64,000 nucleotides of DNA, from NCBI GenBank assembly GCA_965221455.1, contig OZ244890.1:558001-622000 (forward strand), read 5' to 3'. The notes under the pieces were generated by a model that saw only the letters and a program-made list of their open reading frames with translations, was not told where the DNA came from and ran no database searches. Source of the DNA: SMWN01 sp965221455 (lineage in GTDB: Bacteria; Pseudomonadota; Gammaproteobacteria; Eutrophobiales; Eutrophobiaceae). How positions within the stretch are numbered: the first letter of the stretch is position 1; each line of letters opens with the position of its first letter. This document shows positions 51,289 through 61,800 of the stretch, piece after piece. The position numbers and the translations under genes were made by a program.

Positions 51289-51546
51289 TTAAGGTAGTTG
51301 TGCAATAAACGGGTTGGCAAAAGTAAACCACATACCGATACCAATACCGATCATCGTTACCGCATCAAGCAAACCTGCAACCAGGAACATCTTAACCTGC
51401 AACATTGGAGCAAGTTCAGGCTGGCGTGCAGCACCCTCAAGAAAACGACCGCCCAACAGCCCAAAGCCAATCGCTGTACCCAACGCACCCATACCCAACA
51501 CAAGTAGCACGCCTAATACTGTGAATGCCAAAATTGTTTCCATCAT
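51289..51546 (-). CDS. atpE: F1F0 ATP synthase c subunit
   Basis: 85 aa with two membrane helices and the polar loop ARQPELAP. The ion-binding carboxylate is the Asp in GLLDAVTMIGIG (equivalent to E. coli D61). The first helix lacks the Gln and the second the Glu-Ser that mark sodium-type rings, so proton coupling is inferred. The N-terminus METILAFTVLGVLL is typical of gammaproteobacteria. Confidence 0.96.
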   Translation of the reverse strand: MMETILAFTVLGVLLVLGMGALGTAIGFGLLGGRFLEGAARQPELAPMLQVKMFLVAGLLDAVTMIGIGIGMWFTFANPFIAQLP

Positions 51547-51604
51547 AATCCTCCAGGTTTTACTGTTTTACTCGTAGGTTCAAGTTTTTAATAATTTAAT
51601 TCTC

Positions 51605-52492
51605 TCAATGTGTTTCATGTGCCATGCTGAGGTAAACAATCGTCAGCATCATAAAAATAAAGGCCTGCAGAACAATGACCAGAATATGAAACACAGCCCA
51701 AACAAAATGTAATGGCAACTGAAAATAGCCTAGCAATGCAATCAACATGAATATCAGTTCACCCGCATACAAATTACCAAACAGACGTAAAGCAAGTGAG
51801 ACAGGTTTAGCTAATAAAGCAACCAATTCAAGCAATAGATTGGCCGGGATTAACAATATCTTCACGGGCAGTATCCTCGACGAGAAAGGTTGCAATGAAA
51901 GCTCACCCAAAAAGCCACCCACACCTTTCACCTTGATGCTGTAAAAGATGATCAGCGCGAATACGACCAGGGAAAAACCGAATGTAATATTCGGATCAGT
52001 TGTTGGCACAACCTTAAAATAGAGGTGCGGATCACCGGCTAACATCTGAGCCAGATACGGCAGAACATCCACAGGCACAAGATCCATGGTATTCATTAGA
52101 AAAATCCAGCAAAAAATGGTCAGCGCAATTGAACCAATTGCGGGATTACTCTTGCCATGGAACGCTTCCTTGACACTGGTGTCGACGAATTCAACAAGGA
52201 CTTCGACGACGTTCTGTAATTTACCCGGAATACCGGATTCGATATTTTTCGCAACCTTGCGAAAGAAATGGCAAAACAGCAAAGCAAGAAAGATCGACCA
52301 TCCCATGGAGTCGACATTGACTGACCAAAACCCCATATCAACGGCTTCTTGCGGGCTATGCGCTATTGTCCATGTTGACTGCTCAAGCACACTCCCATCC
52401 GTTCGTTCATAACCTTCAGGCAATTCACCATACACCAAATTCTGGAGATGATGCTTTATATAATCTGTGGAAGTTGCACCTTCAGTCGCCAT
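51605..52492 (-). CDS. atpB: F1F0 ATP synthase a subunit
   Basis: 295 aa from the ATG at 52492, preceded by AGAAGGATG; a longer frame to 52525 lacks a site. Five to six membrane helices. The essential Arg lies in KPVSLALRLFGNLYAGELI, with the C-terminal helix HFVWAVFHILVIVLQAFIFM. It provides the proton half-channels against the c-ring. First structural gene after atpI. Confidence 0.96.
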   Translation of the reverse strand: MATEGATSTDYIKHHLQNLVYGELPEGYERTDGSVLEQSTWTIAHSPQEAVDMGFWSVNVDSMGWSIFLALLFCHFFRKVAKNIESGIPGKLQNVVEVLVEFVDTSVKEAFHGKSNPAIGSIALTIFCWIFLMNTMDLVPVDVLPYLAQMLAGDPHLYFKVVPTTDPNITFGFSLVVFALIIFYSIKVKGVGGFLGELSLQPFSSRILPVKILLIPANLLLELVALLAKPVSLALRLFGNLYAGELIFMLIALLGYFQLPLHFVWAVFHILVIVLQAFIFMMLTIVYLSMAHETH

Positions 52493-52530
52493 TACATCCT
52501 TCTCATGCCTTGAGTAAATAACCAATATTT

Positions 52531-53034
52531 TTAATTCTGCGATTCCGGTGCCTTGACTCTAACCAAAGCCATCCCCACCAGATTCACAGCCATCGTTACG
52601 ATATATGCGCCAAAAAAGAATAGTGTATGCAATGATTCCACCAACGCAAAACATAACGCGAATAACAAAATCGTCATAACAATCTTCAGTGCCTCACCGA
52701 GATAAAACCAGACCATCATCGACTGAGGGGTCTGTGACTCCGTTTCTCTAAAGACACATCTGACGAAACATATATTCGGTAATATGTGCACTGCACTACC
52801 CAGTGACGCTGAATATGACACTACCAAACCACTGTGCACGTACAACAGGGTCACTGCCATAGCCATAATGGCTAACTGAGCATAAACCACCTTGAACGCA
52901 GCGGCTCTATTTCCTGTTATTTCTGGACAACCACTCAACCACTGGCTCCTCCAGCGTGGGGACTCGATTATATCAGCCTGGCAAGTGTTATCAACGGGCA
53001 TTCGGAGAATTTCAAGACAATTTATTTGCTGCAT
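52531..53034 (-). CDS. atpI: ATP synthase protein I
   Basis: 167 aa with four hydrophobic segments (VVYAQLAIMAMAVTLLYV; SASLGSAVHILPNICFV; WFYLGEALKIVMTILLFALC; LFFFGAYIVTMAVNLVGMAL), the layout of AtpI. AtpI helps c-ring assembly or ion supply and is poorly conserved. Its position ahead of atpB and behind parB supports the call. The N-terminus is somewhat long, and the in-frame ATG at 53001 is an alternative start. Confidence 0.85.
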   Translation of the reverse strand: MQQINCLEILRMPVDNTCQADIIESPRWRSQWLSGCPEITGNRAAAFKVVYAQLAIMAMAVTLLYVHSGLVVSYSASLGSAVHILPNICFVRCVFRETESQTPQSMMVWFYLGEALKIVMTILLFALCFALVESLHTLFFFGAYIVTMAVNLVGMALVRVKAPESQN

Positions 53035-53072
53035 GACAACATGAAGTATGTGCTTCGAATATACGGAAAGAA

Positions 53073-53951
53073 CTACTTTATTTTGGTCAGTATTCCGTCT
53101 AGTTCATCCAACGAATTGTAGCTAATTTCGAGTATCCCTCTACCACTCCCACTATGCCTAATAGATACTGCCGCCCCCAAACGCCCGGATAAATCTTCCT
53201 GTAGGCTTCTCAGATTTGGGTCCAATTTAGACGAGGATCCGGATTTTTCAGAACTTTTTGAATTCGTATGCTTATCTTTCAGTCCTTTCACCCATTGTTC
53301 CGTTGCCCTGACAGATAAGCCTTGCTTGACAACCTTTGTCGCGACTTCTGTTTGCATTCCAATATCCAAACCTAAAATCGCCCGACCATGACCCATTTCA
53401 ATCTTTCCCGCTTCCAGCAATCGCTGTACATCTACATGCAGATCCATCAATCTGAGCAAGTTGCTTACCGAAGATCGCGATCTGCCAACCGCTGCAGCGG
53501 CAACGTCATGGGTCATATCGAATTCTTGCAATAAACGGGAAAGTGCACGTGCTTCGTCCATAGGATTCAGATCTTCACGCTGGATATTCTCGATCAGCGC
53601 CAGACACATCGCAGTTTGATCCGTAACATCTTTAGTAACGGCGGGGATTTCATGTAAGCCGGCCAGCTGCGCCGCCCGCCAACGACGTTCTCCGGCAATA
53701 ATTTCGTAGGTATCAGTTCCTTTCAAAGGTCTAACGACAATAGGCTGCACCACACCCTGTGACTGTATCGAACTGGCCAAGTCCTCAAGTGCTTGTGAAT
53801 CCATTGCCATACGTGGTTGATATTGACCACGAACAACCACATCGACAGGTAACATCCGCAACTGTTCATCCAGGTTTGATTCAGCACTTTCGGTGCCACC
53901 TCTTGAAGAAAGCAGTGCATCCAACCCTTTACCCAGTCCTCTTTTTTGCAT
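53073..53951 (-). CDS. parB: Chromosome-partitioning protein ParB
   Basis: 292 aa from ATG 53951 (MQKRGLGKGLDALL, the usual ParB N-terminus); the frame extends to 53975, overlapping parA. The ParB/Srx CTPase domain has QYQPRMAMD and GERRWRAAQLAGL; the helix-turn-helix region has THDVAAAAVGRSRSSVSNLLRL. The C-terminal dimerisation segment ends IEISYNSLDELDGIL-like. It binds parS sites and loads SMC/ParA for origin segregation. Forms an operon with parA. Confidence 0.95.
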   Translation of the reverse strand: MQKRGLGKGLDALLSSRGGTESAESNLDEQLRMLPVDVVVRGQYQPRMAMDSQALEDLASSIQSQGVVQPIVVRPLKGTDTYEIIAGERRWRAAQLAGLHEIPAVTKDVTDQTAMCLALIENIQREDLNPMDEARALSRLLQEFDMTHDVAAAAVGRSRSSVSNLLRLMDLHVDVQRLLEAGKIEMGHGRAILGLDIGMQTEVATKVVKQGLSVRATEQWVKGLKDKHTNSKSSEKSGSSSKLDPNLRSLQEDLSGRLGAAVSIRHSGSGRGILEISYNSLDELDGILTKIK

Positions 53952-53971
53952 TCCAGCTAACGTTCCCCAAC

Positions 53972-54745
53972 TCAAGCAGCAGCAGTTTCGCGTCTAAGCA
54001 TTTCACCGGCCAATGCCAGATACGCCAATGCACCGCGTGAGGCTTTATCGTATTTGATAATAGGCAAGCCATAGCTCGGCGCCTCTGCCAGCCTGACATT
54101 TCTGGGAATAATTGTGCGATAGACCTGTTCGCCAAAATGTTCCAATAACTGAGAGGATACCTCTGTCGCTAAATTGTTGCGCGGGTCGTACATAGTCCGC
54201 AACAAGCCTTCAACCTTGAGGTCCGGATTCAAGTATTTGCGGATCTTTTCAATACTATCGAGCAATGCCGATAATCCTTCCAGTGCATAATATTCACACT
54301 GCATCGGAATAATGACCGAAGTCGCCGCAACCAAAGCATTGACTGTCAGCATGTTCAGAGCGGGAGGGCAATCTATAAAGATGAAGTCATAATTAGCCTT
54401 AATCTCATCAACGGCATTACGCAGCCGTATTTCTCTGGCTAATTCATCAAGTAATCCAACCTCTGCTCCTGTCAAATCACCATTCGCCGATAGTAAATCA
54501 TAATCACATTCAGCTATTTTTATCAGCACTTCAGCAATGGGCTTTTCGCCCATCAAAACATCAAACGCCGAATATTCGAGATCCGACTTTTCAACACCAC
54601 TGCCCATCGTGGCATTACCTTGAGGATCCAGATCAATCAACAGGACACGGCGCCTGGTGGCGGCCAATGATGCCGCAATGTTCACGCTGGTCGTTGTTTT
54701 ACCGACACCGCCTTTCTGATTTGCTATGGCGATGATTTTAGTCAT
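53972..54745 (-). CDS. parA: Chromosome-partitioning ATPase ParA (Soj)
   Basis: 257 aa. The deviant Walker A KGGVGKTTTSVNIA with the signature Lys, the A' motif LLIDLDPQGNATMG and Walker B FIFIDCPPALNMLT are all present. It works with ParB in segregating the chromosome origin, consistent with the origin-proximal gene order. Its start region is divergent from a short plus-strand ORF. Confidence 0.96.
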   Translation of the reverse strand: MTKIIAIANQKGGVGKTTTSVNIAASLAATRRRVLLIDLDPQGNATMGSGVEKSDLEYSAFDVLMGEKPIAEVLIKIAECDYDLLSANGDLTGAEVGLLDELAREIRLRNAVDEIKANYDFIFIDCPPALNMLTVNALVAATSVIIPMQCEYYALEGLSALLDSIEKIRKYLNPDLKVEGLLRTMYDPRNNLATEVSSQLLEHFGEQVYRTIIPRNVRLAEAPSYGLPIIKYDKASRGALAYLALAGEMLRRETAAA

Positions 54746-54791
54746 AACTGATTATTATTCATGGCATTATCCGTTTACTCGGTCAAGCATT

Positions 54792-54941
54792 ATGGCACAG
54801 ACGACACGAAAGTTTCATGTCCAGATTAACCTGGAAATAGAGGATTCAGCATTGCCAACGCAAGGCGCAATTTGCGGTGAATGCCCAGTCCTTCGAGCTT
54901 TATGCCTCGAATATAGTCGCTTTCCGTCTTGCTGCAACTGA
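54792..54941 (+). CDS. Small Cys-rich ORF, unknown
   Basis: 49 codons between parA and rsmG on the opposite strand: MAQTTRKFHVQINLEIEDSA, then LPTQGAICGECPVLRALCLE and YSRFPSCCN. Five cysteines lie in the last 22 residues. No clear ribosome site precedes the ATG. I do not recognise it; chance cannot be excluded. Confidence 0.25.
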   Translation: MAQTTRKFHVQINLEIEDSALPTQGAICGECPVLRALCLEYSRFPSCCN

Positions 54942-55005
54942 AATATTTACCCATGGTTTTGATGTAACAACCAGTTTAGCACCGGAAGATTAACACTAAA
55001 ACAGA

Positions 55006-55659
55006 TCAACCTTTCGTCACAATTTCCACCACACTCCTGTTCCCATTCACACCAGGGACGGACAATGAAATAGTCTTTATAGAAATATCTTCCGAGTATA
55101 GATCCGATATTTCCTTTTCCAGCCCGGATCCCTTCATAGCCAATAGAAACCCTTGTGGAACAAGCAAGTGATGACTACAGGAATAAAAAGCATTCAACGA
55201 TGCAAAAGCACGTGAAACAATCGTGTTGAATCGGATTTCAGGTTTGTATTTCTCAATGCGCGAACAAATAATTTCCACGTTTGTTATGTTTAGCATCATT
55301 ACTGCCTGCTGTACAAACCGCGTTTTCTTATTGTTACCGTCCAATAAAATCCAGTGTATCCCGGGCTTTGCCAACGCCAAAATAATGCCGGGCAAACCTG
55401 CTCCGGTGCCGATATCCAGGCATTTGTTTTCCTGACATTCGCCACCACGAATAAACGGTAAAATAGAAAGACTGTCCAACACGTGGTAGGCAATCATCTT
55501 TTCCGGATTACGCACAGCGGTCAGGTTATAAGCGGAATTCCACTGCGCCAATAGTTCAATATAGGACACATAAGTTCGCAGAGGCAGGTCTCTATCAGCC
55601 AAACCCATTGCTTTAACACCTTGCTGAAGCTGTGCCAGTAGTAAATCAGGCATCACCAT
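55006..55659 (-). CDS. rsmG: 16S rRNA (guanine-527-N7)-methyltransferase
   Basis: 217 aa, normal length. SAM-binding motif DIGTGAGLPGIILALAKP, NLTAVRNPEKMIAYHVLDSL and IVSRAFASL are typical of RsmG (GidB). It methylates G527 in 16S rRNA; loss gives low-level streptomycin resistance. The conserved order mnmG-rsmG-parA-parB is kept here, although ~300 bp separate it from mnmG. Confidence 0.96.
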   Translation of the reverse strand: MVMPDLLLAQLQQGVKAMGLADRDLPLRTYVSYIELLAQWNSAYNLTAVRNPEKMIAYHVLDSLSILPFIRGGECQENKCLDIGTGAGLPGIILALAKPGIHWILLDGNNKKTRFVQQAVMMLNITNVEIICSRIEKYKPEIRFNTIVSRAFASLNAFYSCSHHLLVPQGFLLAMKGSGLEKEISDLYSEDISIKTISLSVPGVNGNRSVVEIVTKG

Positions 55660-55965
55660 TGAATAAGGGTCAAGAGATCCATGATTTTTCTCATATCATT
55701 TTGCTTCCCGGAAAATTTCCGCCCAGGCAACACTAACCTTTGTGATCTTCAATACCGGTCTGATGAATAAACAACAGCTCACGTAGCGCTGTCTTGCATT
55801 CCGTCATGTCTCGCCTCAAGCACCGGTGAATTTTCTGATTGACCGACAATGATCCACTGGCCCTTGATTTAGCTTCTGTGCATTCTATATTCTTTAACCT
55901 GATTAACTGTTAAGTGTGATTCAATTTGCGATCTTCCGTGTCGGGCAGATCCTGAATGGTGCCTT
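55660..55965. other. mnmG-rsmG intergenic region
   Basis: 306 bp without a recognised gene, longer than the usual gap at this junction. The minus strand carries an open frame of ~55 codons ending LFIHQTGIEDHKG with no good start; I do not consider it supported. Confidence 0.4.
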
Positions 55966-57864
55966 TCATGCGGTTTTTTTAACCTGAAACTGCTTCTTCT
56001 TAAGATAAATGCGCAGCAAAGAAATAGCAGCTGGAGTCACACCGGGTATTCGTGAAGCCTGTCCCAAACTATGTGGCCTGTACTCGCCGAGTTTTTGCAC
56101 GACTTCATTCGACAATCCGTTGATCCCGGTAAAATCCATATCATCCGGTAAAGTTGTTTCCTCATACATTAGATTACGCGCAATTTCGGTCTCCTGTCGA
56201 TCAACATACCCACTGTACTTGGCCTGAATTTCAACCTGTTGGATCACAACAACATCAATTTCGCTGATGTCAAAATCCGTCAGCGTCATCAGATTTTCAT
56301 ACGTCACTTCCGGGCGACTCAGCAATTGCATCAGACTATATTCGCGTTGCAACGGCTGACCGAACACACGTTGCGCTGCTTCCGCCGATGTAGTCCCGGG
56401 CTTCAACCAGGTCTTCCCGAGACGTTTTTGTTCTTTCTCAATCGAGTCTCGTTTATCACAAAATTTCCGCCAGCGGTCATCATTAACCAAACCATACCCA
56501 CGACCGATCCCGGTTAATCTCAAATCGGCATTGTCTTCACGCAAGAGTAATCGGTATTCGGCGCGACTGGTAAACATTCGATAAGGTTCGCTGGTACCAC
56601 GCGTAACAAGATCATCGATCAACACGCCCATATAAGCCTGATCACGCCGTGGACTCCAGGGCGATTTATCCTGCGCCATTAATCCGGCATTCATGCCCGC
56701 AATCAAACCCTGTGCCGCCGCTTCTTCATATCCTGTTGTGCCATTAATCTGCCCGGCAAAAAACAATCCGGATAGATGTTTTGTTTCTAGCCAGGGGTGT
56801 AAATCTCTGGGATCGAAAAAGTCATATTCAATCGCATAACCCGGTCGCGTAATATGAGCATTCTCAAAACCCTTGATAGAACGAACCATCTCGTATTGCA
56901 CATCAAAAGGCAGGCTGGTGGATATCCCATTGGGGTAAACTTCATGTGTGTTTAACCCTTCGGGTTCGATAAATATTTGATGTGATGCCTTATCTGAAAA
57001 ACGCACCACCTTATCCTCAACAGAAGGACAATATCGCGGACCCGTGCCTTCAATGTTGTCATTGAATACGGGTGAGCGATCCAGACCCTGACGAATAATT
57101 TCGTGAGTCTTTTCATTGGTATGGGTGATATGACATACCACTTGCTCAGGATGTTCATCTGCATGCCCCATGTACGAAAATACCGGAACCGGATTGTCTC
57201 CCGCTTGTTCCTGTAATGTGCTGTAATCAATGGTCTTGCCATCAATTCTTGGTGGCGTACCCGTTTTTAAACGCCCAACCCGAAATGGTAACTCCCGTAA
57301 ACGACTTGCCAGTGCACTTGATGATGGATCACCTGCTCTACCACCCCGGGACTGCTCATTACCGATATGAATTTTACCGGCAAGAAAAGTCCCGACAGTC
57401 AGAATGGTATTCTTCGCACGGAACCGTAAACCGGATTGCGTGATGACGCCCACAACTCGATCACCCTCAACAATTAAATCGTCAACGGCTTGTTGGAAGA
57501 TAAATAGATTTTCCTGTGACTCCAGAAACGGTCGCACAACACCACGATATAAAACACGATCAATTTGTGCCCGTGTTGCCCTGACCGCAGGACCTTTACT
57601 GACATTTAAAACACGATATTGGATACCACTTCTGTCCGCAGCACATGCCATCAAGCCACCAAGCGCATCAATCTCTTTCACCAGATGGCCTTTGCCGATC
57701 CCGCCAATGGCAGGGTTACAAGACATCTGTCCCAAAGTATCGATACTATGTGTCAGCAGTAAAGTACTTACACCCATGCGTGCGGATGCCAGAGCGGCCT
57801 CGGTACCTGCATGGCCACCGCCAACGACGATGACATCAAAGACACCAAATTCGGGTTTAGACAT
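55966..57864 (-). CDS. mnmG: tRNA uridine-5-carboxymethylaminomethyl modification enzyme MnmG
   Basis: 632 aa from the ATG at 57864, preceded by GGTGAG; the frame extends to 57912, but the family begins at FDVIVVGGGHAG. FAD-binding GGGHAGTEAALA, the signature CNPAIGGIGKGHLVKEIDAL, the second motif GTFLAGKIHIG and the C-terminal helical tRNA/MnmE-binding domain (ending PGVTPAAISLLRIYLKKKQF) are present. With MnmE it installs cmnm5 at U34 of tRNAs. It lies next to the replication origin in most gammaproteobacteria. Confidence 0.97.
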   Translation of the reverse strand: MSKPEFGVFDVIVVGGGHAGTEAALASARMGVSTLLLTHSIDTLGQMSCNPAIGGIGKGHLVKEIDALGGLMACAADRSGIQYRVLNVSKGPAVRATRAQIDRVLYRGVVRPFLESQENLFIFQQAVDDLIVEGDRVVGVITQSGLRFRAKNTILTVGTFLAGKIHIGNEQSRGGRAGDPSSSALASRLRELPFRVGRLKTGTPPRIDGKTIDYSTLQEQAGDNPVPVFSYMGHADEHPEQVVCHITHTNEKTHEIIRQGLDRSPVFNDNIEGTGPRYCPSVEDKVVRFSDKASHQIFIEPEGLNTHEVYPNGISTSLPFDVQYEMVRSIKGFENAHITRPGYAIEYDFFDPRDLHPWLETKHLSGLFFAGQINGTTGYEEAAAQGLIAGMNAGLMAQDKSPWSPRRDQAYMGVLIDDLVTRGTSEPYRMFTSRAEYRLLLREDNADLRLTGIGRGYGLVNDDRWRKFCDKRDSIEKEQKRLGKTWLKPGTTSAEAAQRVFGQPLQREYSLMQLLSRPEVTYENLMTLTDFDISEIDVVVIQQVEIQAKYSGYVDRQETEIARNLMYEETTLPDDMDFTGINGLSNEVVQKLGEYRPHSLGQASRIPGVTPAAISLLRIYLKKKQFQVKKTA

Positions 57865-57924
57865 GCTCACCATAAATATATCAACTATCTCTATACTCCA
57901 ATTACGTCTCAACTCAATACATTA

Positions 57925-58509
57925 TTAACTTTCCATAACCTGTCGTAAAACTTCGGGAACAGCCTGACTTGATATGTGAATATCCACATTAATCATATTG
58001 TGTGGCAAATAATTTTTTTCTAACAATCGTTTCTCTGCAGTTATTCAACTTTCTGTCCTTTCCTGGCCATAGTCGCAGACCACCAACCCGAGGAATAAGC
58101 AGGCTGCGAAAACAATATTGGTACAATATCATCAAAACCGACCACACTCATGGATCCCTGCATACGCTGCATGACTCCATAATCCGGTAAAGGCGACTCA
58201 CTCTGTGCAGTCATGGATTACCGATTTCTTTAAAACCCGAAAACAATTCGCATACAAATCTTCTGCAAACAACCGCACCGCTCACCCTACTGGATCAGTC
58301 GTATCCAATATCAAAACATCAACCGATTCCACTTTTGCCTGGTACATCAAGGATGTGCATCCCCGAATAAAAATTCAACGCATGGATCTTATTCGATAAA
58401 TCGAATGCCGGAAAAAATTCCTCCGAGACCTGGGGAACGCGTTCATCCAGTTCCACCAACCGACCGAAAGTTTCAGTTTGGTAAATTTTAATCTTCTGCA
58501 ATGGTGATG
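57925..58509 (-). pseudogene. speE: Spermidine synthase, degraded
   Basis: Pieces in family order on the minus strand, across frames: SPLQKIKIYQTETFGRLVEL; DERVPQVSEEFFPAFDLS; VEFLFGDAHP; VDVLILDTTDPVG (then TGA) AVRLFAEDLYANCFRVLKK; AQSESPLPDYGVMQRMQG; QPAYSSGWWSATMARKGQK; LFATQY; NVDIHISSQAVPEVLRQVME. These match SpeE including the SAM-binding and PxYxSGWWS motifs. There are at least four frameshifts, a nonsense codon and an internal deletion between FGRL and VELDE. The 5' end is cut by the dispersed repeat at 58513. The pathway step (putrescine to spermidine) must be supplied elsewhere or lost. Confidence 0.88.
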
Positions 58510-58512
58510 ACC

Positions 58513-58800
58513 TGCCCCCCAAAACCTGAACCACTCACCGAGTGGTGATCTCATAAAATGATTATCGTCCGCCGGTCGGTCGCCTGAGAAAATATACGCG
58601 CTGTTGCCGGTACCTGTGATGTGCAATGCTCAACCACCCCGCCCCTGCGGGGCACCCCTCCTTGACAAGGAGGGGAGTGAGTTAGCCGACAAAGTTGAGT
58701 GACAGTAAAAGCATTTCCCGCACCAAAAGCTCTCCCCTGGTAAGGGGGAGAGCCCCCGCAGAGGGGAGAGGATTGTTAATACCTGTGCTTAGGCTTAAAG
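58513..58800. repeat. ~280-bp dispersed repeat, copy 2
   Basis: Second copy of 31108-31389, beginning AACCTGAACCACTCACCGAG and containing the same CCCCGCCCCTGCGGGG and CCCCTCCTTGACAAGGAGGGG inverted repeats. It differs by a 4-bp GGTC duplication and scattered substitutions. It replaces the 5' end of speE. 58801-58898, up to gene C, has no gene. Confidence 0.8.
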
Positions 58801-58898
58801 CAACCACCCCACTCCTCCTTGACAAGGAGAGGCATTAAGCAGGGGGAAAAAAAGCCTGTGCAATAATAACCTGCCTGTCTATTCTGTCCATGCAGCCA

Positions 58899-61800
58899 CT
58901 ACCGCAAGAGTGCCTCGATATTCGTCCTGACCTCATTGAACGATGGATTGCCCGGAATGGTGTCAAGCAAGCCCACCGCGTCACGAATACCAAACAGGTA
59001 GCGGCCCAGCAAGAGTCCGTCACTCTGGTTGGGATCACCGCCGCTGCCATCCACATCAAGACGACCGCTGGTGAAAGCTCCCGCAATATTCGCCGTGACC
59101 GCATTGAACGAGGGACTCCCCGGAATCGTATCAAGCAAGCCCGCCGCATCACGGATACCAAACAGGTAGCGGCCCAGCAAGAGTCCGTCACTCTGGTTAG
59201 GATTACCACCGCTGCCATCGACATCAAGACTCACCGCCGCTGTCTCCGTCACCGTCACGGTCACGGTGGCCGCCGTGACGGTACGATAGTTGGTGTCGGT
59301 ACTGGTCACCGTATGCGTGAGTTGCACGGTCTCGTCGTCTGTATCAGCGTCTTCCACTCCCGTCACGGTGATGGTTTTGGCGGTATTCCAGTCGGTGGTG
59401 CCAAACATCAGTGAGGTGGGACTCACCGTCACAGCCGCAGCATTGGAATGGGTCACGCTAATCGTCACTGCTTCCGTCGGTGGGGTATTCAGGCGCAGTG
59501 TATACATACCAGTCCCGCCACGCTCATTGACTGTCAGCGTGGTGGTACTCACGGTCACGCCCGGCGTGTCGTTATCATTCAGCGTTACAGCGACGGGATC
59601 TATTGTCACGGCAGCACCGTCATAGGCAGCATCTCCGCTTGTCGCCGTATGCGTGAGTTGCACGGTCTCGTGGTCCGCATCTGTGTCTTCAACACCACTC
59701 ACGGTCACCGTCTGGACACTGTTCCAGTTGTCTGTGGTAAACGTCAGTGAGGTGGCACTGAGGGTCACCGCAGTGGCATCGGGATTGCTCACCATAATCG
59801 TCACCGGCACTGTCGGTCGCCTGGTCAACGCCAGTGTATAGGTACCACTGCCGGCTTCGTCGACCGCCAGCGTGGTCGGACTCACGGTCACGCCCGCCGT
59901 GTCGTTATCAGTCAACGTCACAGCGACGGAGTCTATCGTCACGCCACCGGCATAGTCGGCATCTGTGCTTGTCGCCGTATGCGTGAGTTGCACGGTCTCG
60001 TGGTCCGCATCTGTGTCTTCAACACCACTCACGGTCACCGTCTGGACACTGTTCCAGTTGTCTGTGGTAAACGTCAGTGACGTGGTGCTGAGTGTCACCG
60101 CAGCGGCATTGGCACCGGAATTAGTCACGGCAATCGTCACATCCGCCGCCGGTCGGCTGCCCAGCATCAGCGTATAGTTGGTGGTGTCGCCTTCGGTTAC
60201 ATTCAGCGCGGTCGGCGACACGCGCACACCCGCGACCGCCACCGGGTCGGACGTCAGGTACCCGCCCCCCGCATTCGGATAACTCGCTATCACGCGCAAC
60301 CACACACCTATCTGTGATTGGTCTGATGCAATGGTGTACGTGGCGGTATTGTTGGTCCCCGGTGCGGCGGTAAACGGTCCCGCCGAGGCGGTCGCTGTCT
60401 GCCATTCATGGGTAATGGTCCCGACATCGGTATTCGGTGAGGCGTCCGGGTCGGTGACCGCGCCCGCCGTCAGCGTGCTGCCAACCCTGGCAGTGCCGGT
60501 GATGGGACCTATGGCACCGCGACGGCTGACCTGTAAGATATTGGAGAACAGGGTGTCGTTGAAATCCCCGCCCTGAGTCACCCGCACCCGCAGCCAGTTA
60601 CCCCGGTCCGCCGCTTGCACCGTGTAGGTCGCAGCGGTGCCGCCCGGGCTGATAGCCGTTGCGCTGCTACAGTCTTGAGTGGGACAGCGTTGCCATTGAT
60701 GGGCGCTGATATTGACGGTCAACGTGGGATGGCTGACCGCACCGGCGGTCAAGATATCGCCGACATTGGCCGGGGTGGCGGGGGTACTGTCCTGGAGGGC
60801 GCCTAATGTCACGGACACCGCAGCATAAATGTAGTTGTCGGTGGCACTCAACTCACCGATGGCTTGCCTGGTGATGGCTGCGGCACTCGCCCCGGTATTG
60901 CACAGCGGCGAGTTGGCTTGTACGGTTTGTTCGCTGCCGGTGGTTTGCCCCGAACGCACCCTTAAATCACCGGTGGCGGTACATAAAGTGTCCACCAAGG
61001 CCACCGCGTTGCCGGAGGACGGTCGGTAAAACACGATGCCCAGCCCAGGGATGGGTGTCCATGAATCGAGGTTCGGACGGGACAGAGCCGACTTGAGGAC
61101 TATATTTTCGAACAGTGTTCCGCTACCTGGGGTCGGCTGATTGATTGGGATCAAGAGAGGCGTAGAAAACAAGGTGGTATTGATTCCCCTGACTCGCAGT
61201 GCACCTGATCCATCGTTGGTATAGGAGAGAAATCTCACGCTTGTGACGTCCTCACCGTTTCTCTCCGTTGCATCGGTATGCCCTGCCGGGCCGTTGACGA
61301 GATAGTTCCTCCAAAAGGTTATACTCGCACGGGTCTCGGTGCCCCCGTGGTTGGTCGTGCCGCTAGTGTAGGTATTGTTACAAGTGTTACCCGTCCCGGC
61401 ATAACAGGTGCGTGTCTGGTTCTTGCCGGTGATATTGCCCACACTCCAGTCGCTCCAGCCACCTACGGAATAAATATAGTCATCGCCGGTACTCAGCGCA
61501 GCGATGGCTTGCCTGGTGATTGCCGAGGCACTCGCCCCTTTATTGCACAGCGACGAACCGACTTGCACGGTTTGTTCGGTGCCGGAAGTTTGCCCCGAGC
61601 GCACCCTTAAATCACCGCTGGCGGTACATAAACTGTCCACCAGGAACACCGCGTTGCCGGAGGTCGGTCGGTAAATTACCATGCCCTCCCCCGGGATGGT
61701 CACCCATGTGCTGAGGTTCGGACGGGTCAGACCGGACTTCAGGTCTATAGTGGGCGCGAGTTCTCCGGCACTCGGGGTCGCCTGGTCAGTGGTGATGAAG

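Noticed and set aside
55200..55225. Possible parS site in rsmG (GCACGTGAAACA)
   Set aside because: Only one half matches the parS consensus well (about 11 of 16 positions), and the sequence is explained by the conserved VSRAF codons of RsmG.
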